Shown one piece after another: positions 6,594 to 7,714 of a stretch of 7,714 nucleotides of DNA. The DNA is taken from positions 1 to 7,714 of the forward strand of contig CANHNT010000088.1 of the NCBI GenBank assembly GCA_947461985.1, written 5' to 3'. The translations under genes and the position numbers were made by a program. Every line of letters begins with the position of its first letter. Position 1 is the stretch's first letter. This DNA is from Bacteroidota bacterium (GTDB taxonomy: Bacteria; Bacteroidota; Bacteroidia; Chitinophagales; Chitinophagaceae). The notes beneath the pieces are model-generated. The model saw only the letters and a list, made by a program, of their open reading frames with translations, made no database searches and was not told the DNA's origin.

Positions 6594-6607
6594 TTGATTG
6601 TAATCAA
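6594..6607. promoter_or_regulatory. Perfect FNR-type operator (TTGAT-N4-ATCAA)
   Basis: TTGATTGTAATCAA matches the FNR consensus at all ten fixed positions. It lies 75 bases upstream of the BON gene ATG and 219 bases upstream of the hsp20 ATG, so it is best placed to control the BON gene, possibly both. By a hand estimate with about 70% AT, a perfect copy is expected about 0.04 times in a window of this length. The CRP/FNR-type response regulator at 279-1340, or another FNR-family protein of the cell, would bind it. Confidence 0.6.
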
Positions 6608-6640
6608 TTAAAATATTATATCAAATAATTTTCTTTGTGT

Positions 6641-6654
6641 TTGAAAATTATCAT
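6641..6654. promoter_or_regulatory. Second, weaker FNR-like box before the BON gene
   Basis: TTGAAAATTATCAT matches TTGAT-N4-ATCAA at 8 of 10 positions. Its centre is 47 bases from that of the perfect box, and it lies 28 bases before the BON ATG, where binding would more likely block than activate transcription. It could be chance in AT-rich DNA. Confidence 0.25.
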
Positions 6655-6682
6655 ATTACTAAACAATAAAAAAATTAAAATT

Positions 6683-7357
6683 ATGAAAAACGACATTCAA
6701 ATTCAACAAGATGTTCAACAGGAATTAAAGTGGGAGCCATTTCTAAATGCAGCAGAAATAGGGGTGGCTGTAAAAAATGGCGTAGTCACACTTTCAGGCA
6801 TTGTTGATTCTTATGCAAAAAAAACAACCGCAGAAAAAGCTGCAAAAAGAGTTGCTGGAGTAAAAGCACTTGCAGAAGATATTTTACTTTCGGTTTCTCC
6901 TCGTGAAGAAAAATCGGATGCAGAAATTGCAGCGGCCGCACTTACCGCACTAAAATGGAATTCGGCAGTACGGGATGAAAAAGTAAAAATAAAAGTTGAG
7001 AATGGAAATGTGAAATTAGATGGTGAAGTAGAGTGGGAATATCAGCGCAAAGATGCAAAATTAGCTATCGAAAATTTAGAAGGCGTGAAATCTGTTTTAA
7101 ATTTAATTACATTAAAACCGAAAATAGATCCTATAAATATTCAAAATAAAATTAACAATGCATTTCATCGCAGTGCAACCTTGGATTCTAAAAAAATAAC
7201 TGTTGATGTAATTGGCAGTACAATTACTTTAAGAGGTACAGTGCGTTCTCTTGCTGAAAAAGATGACGCTGAAATTGTTGCTTGGAATGCTCCTGGTGTG
7301 CTTAATGTAAAAAGTGAATTGTTGGTAGAAGAACCAGCATATGCTTTTGAAGATTAA
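6683..7357 (+). CDS. Triple BON-domain protein
   Basis: This is a 224-residue protein made of three BON domains (about residues 1-70, 75-147 and 150-218), each with the alpha-beta-beta-alpha-beta pattern and a conserved glycine after the central strands (VKNGVVTLSGIVDSY; VENGNVKLDGEVEWEY; VIGSTITLRGTVRSL). BON domains are thought to bind phospholipid or other ligands; OsmY of E. coli is a two-domain periplasmic stress protein. Unlike OsmY, this one has no signal peptide (MKNDIQIQQDV), so it is probably cytoplasmic. I chose the ATG at 6683 over the upstream TTG at 6635 because the added residues look like an AT-rich leader and the family starts at MKND. It is a single-gene transcript with its own terminator, preceded by a perfect FNR-like box. 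Confidence 0.93.
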   Translation: MKNDIQIQQDVQQELKWEPFLNAAEIGVAVKNGVVTLSGIVDSYAKKTTAEKAAKRVAGVKALAEDILLSVSPREEKSDAEIAAAALTALKWNSAVRDEKVKIKVENGNVKLDGEVEWEYQRKDAKLAIENLEGVKSVLNLITLKPKIDPINIQNKINNAFHRSATLDSKKITVDVIGSTITLRGTVRSLAEKDDAEIVAWNAPGVLNVKSELLVEEPAYAFED

Positions 7358-7369
7358 TTGATCAATTAA
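7354..7369. repeat. 16-base perfect palindrome over the BON stop codon
   Basis: TTAATTGATCAATTAA reads the same on both strands and includes the TAA stop at 7355-7357. It has no loop, so it is unlikely to act as an RNA hairpin by itself; it may be a protein-binding site or chance in AT-rich DNA. Confidence 0.4.
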
Positions 7370-7415
7370 GAATAAAAAAATTAAACCTTACCAAACCTCC
7401 TGTTTGAAAAAATAG

Positions 7416-7450
7416 CCACTTCAATTCTTTGTGATTGAGGTGGTTTTTTT
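7416..7450 (+). terminator. Rho-independent terminator of the BON gene
   Basis: CCACTTCAAT (7416-7425) pairs with ATTGAGGTGG (7434-7443) in a 10-pair stem with one G-U pair and an 8-base loop, followed directly by seven T (7444-7450). It lies 58 bases after the BON stop. An A run before the stem (7407-7412) gives a T run on the other strand, so it could also stop minus-strand transcripts. Confidence 0.88.
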
Positions 7451-7714
7451 ATTTATGCCAATGCGCACTTTGTTTTTATTTATTTACAATCAATCGAAAA
7501 ATAGCGGTTGTGTTTGGGCTTTATATTTTGAAATAAAATACTCCTTTTTTATTAAATCAATAAAAAATAAGGCTGTAGTTATCTTTTGTACAGTAATAAA
7601 TACAGCCTTTTATTGTATGGCAATCGTAGGATTTTGCTTGCTATTTCCCATTAATTGCTTTGAATTTTTTTTGAATGACATCGTATTATGCAAATTCTTT
7701 TTTCATTTTTTTAG
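7451..7714. other. Right-end spacer without a supported gene
   Basis: These 264 bases hold a hairpin (7569-7609) and otherwise no supported gene. A plus-strand frame from an ATG at 7617 stays open to the edge, but its product is mostly Phe and hydrophobic residues encoded by T runs. A minus-strand frame ending at TAA (7688-7686) would give only the last eight residues (KKMKKEFA) of a gene beyond the edge; it cannot be judged here. Confidence 0.4.
7562..7609 (-). terminator. Hairpin terminator, probably for a minus-strand gene beyond the edge
   Basis: AAGGCTGTA (7569-7577) pairs perfectly with TACAGCCTT (7601-7609). Past a G/A mismatch the stem extends by TTAT/ATAA (7579-7582 with 7596-7599). 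On the minus strand the stem is followed by ATTTTTTA, a good T run; on the plus strand only TTTATT follows. This points to a minus-strand transcript entering from the right. A second TACAG (7589-7593) allows a shorter alternative stem with CTGTA (7573-7577). Confidence 0.6.

Larger units (their letters stand above)
6375..6682. other. Divergent regulatory spacer between hsp20 and BON gene
   Basis: These 308 bases are very AT-rich and hold no convincing gene. They contain the perfect FNR-like box at 6594-6607, a weaker one at 6641-6654, a loose inverted pair TTGAT-N7-ATCAT (6569-6585), the palindrome TGTAGCTACA (6536-6545) and AGCATGCT (6491-6498). On the minus strand, TTTG (6417-6414), 19 bases, then TAATCTTT (6394-6387) resembles a poor Bacteroidetes promoter for hsp20. 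Confidence 0.5.

Noticed and set aside
6635..6637. TTG as the BON gene start
   Set aside because: It would add 16 AT-leader-like residues and overlap the second FNR-like box; the ATG at 6683 matches the family start.
7617..7714. Plus-strand frame open to the right edge
   Set aside because: Its 32 residues are mostly hydrophobic codons from T runs, with no motif and no promoter; it sits just after a hairpin that fits a minus-strand transcript.
1..7714. CRISPR array, tRNA, rRNA, insertion sequence or attachment site
   Set aside because: No regularly spaced repeats, cloverleaf, rRNA-like sequence, transposase or terminal inverted repeats were seen on either strand.

Overview
The window looks like chromosome of a low-GC member of the Bacteroidetes (Bacteroidota). 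The evidence is very AT-rich spacers, A-rich leaders without clear Shine-Dalgarno sequences in front of most starts, and protein sequences that resemble members of that phylum. This placement comes from sequence style and memory, not from a search.

Left part (1-1340, + strand): the tail of a sensor histidine kinase is followed after 6 bases by a response regulator whose receiver domain is fused to a CRP/FNR-type sensor and DNA-binding half. Next comes a two-gene unit (1503-2065, + strand): a four-helix membrane protein and a 56-residue protein rich in His and Cys. Facing it is a three-gene minus-strand unit, read from 5747 down to 2079: a helical protein of unknown function, phosphoenolpyruvate synthase (ppsA), and a short-chain dehydrogenase. 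A possible shared terminator lies between the two convergent units.

Right part: an Hsp20 small heat-shock gene (minus strand, 6374-5945) and a triple-BON-domain gene (+ strand, 6683-7357) diverge from a 308-base AT-rich spacer. The BON gene ends in a clear hairpin-plus-T terminator. The last 260 bases hold a second hairpin that fits better as the terminator of a minus-strand gene beyond the right edge.

Two points stand out. First, FNR-type palindromes (TTGAT-N4-ATCAA) occur in the spacers: one perfect copy before the BON gene, one with a single mismatch before the membrane protein, and two weaker ones. A FNR-like regulator is encoded in the same window, so it may control its neighbours as a local regulon. 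Gluconeogenic ppsA, Hsp20 and BON proteins would fit a low-oxygen or energy-stress response; this is inference. Second, the hsp20 reading frame is broken at a run of 11 A. One A fewer would join a normal ATG start to the complete domain, so this is a sequencing error, transcriptional slippage, phase variation or a new pseudogene.
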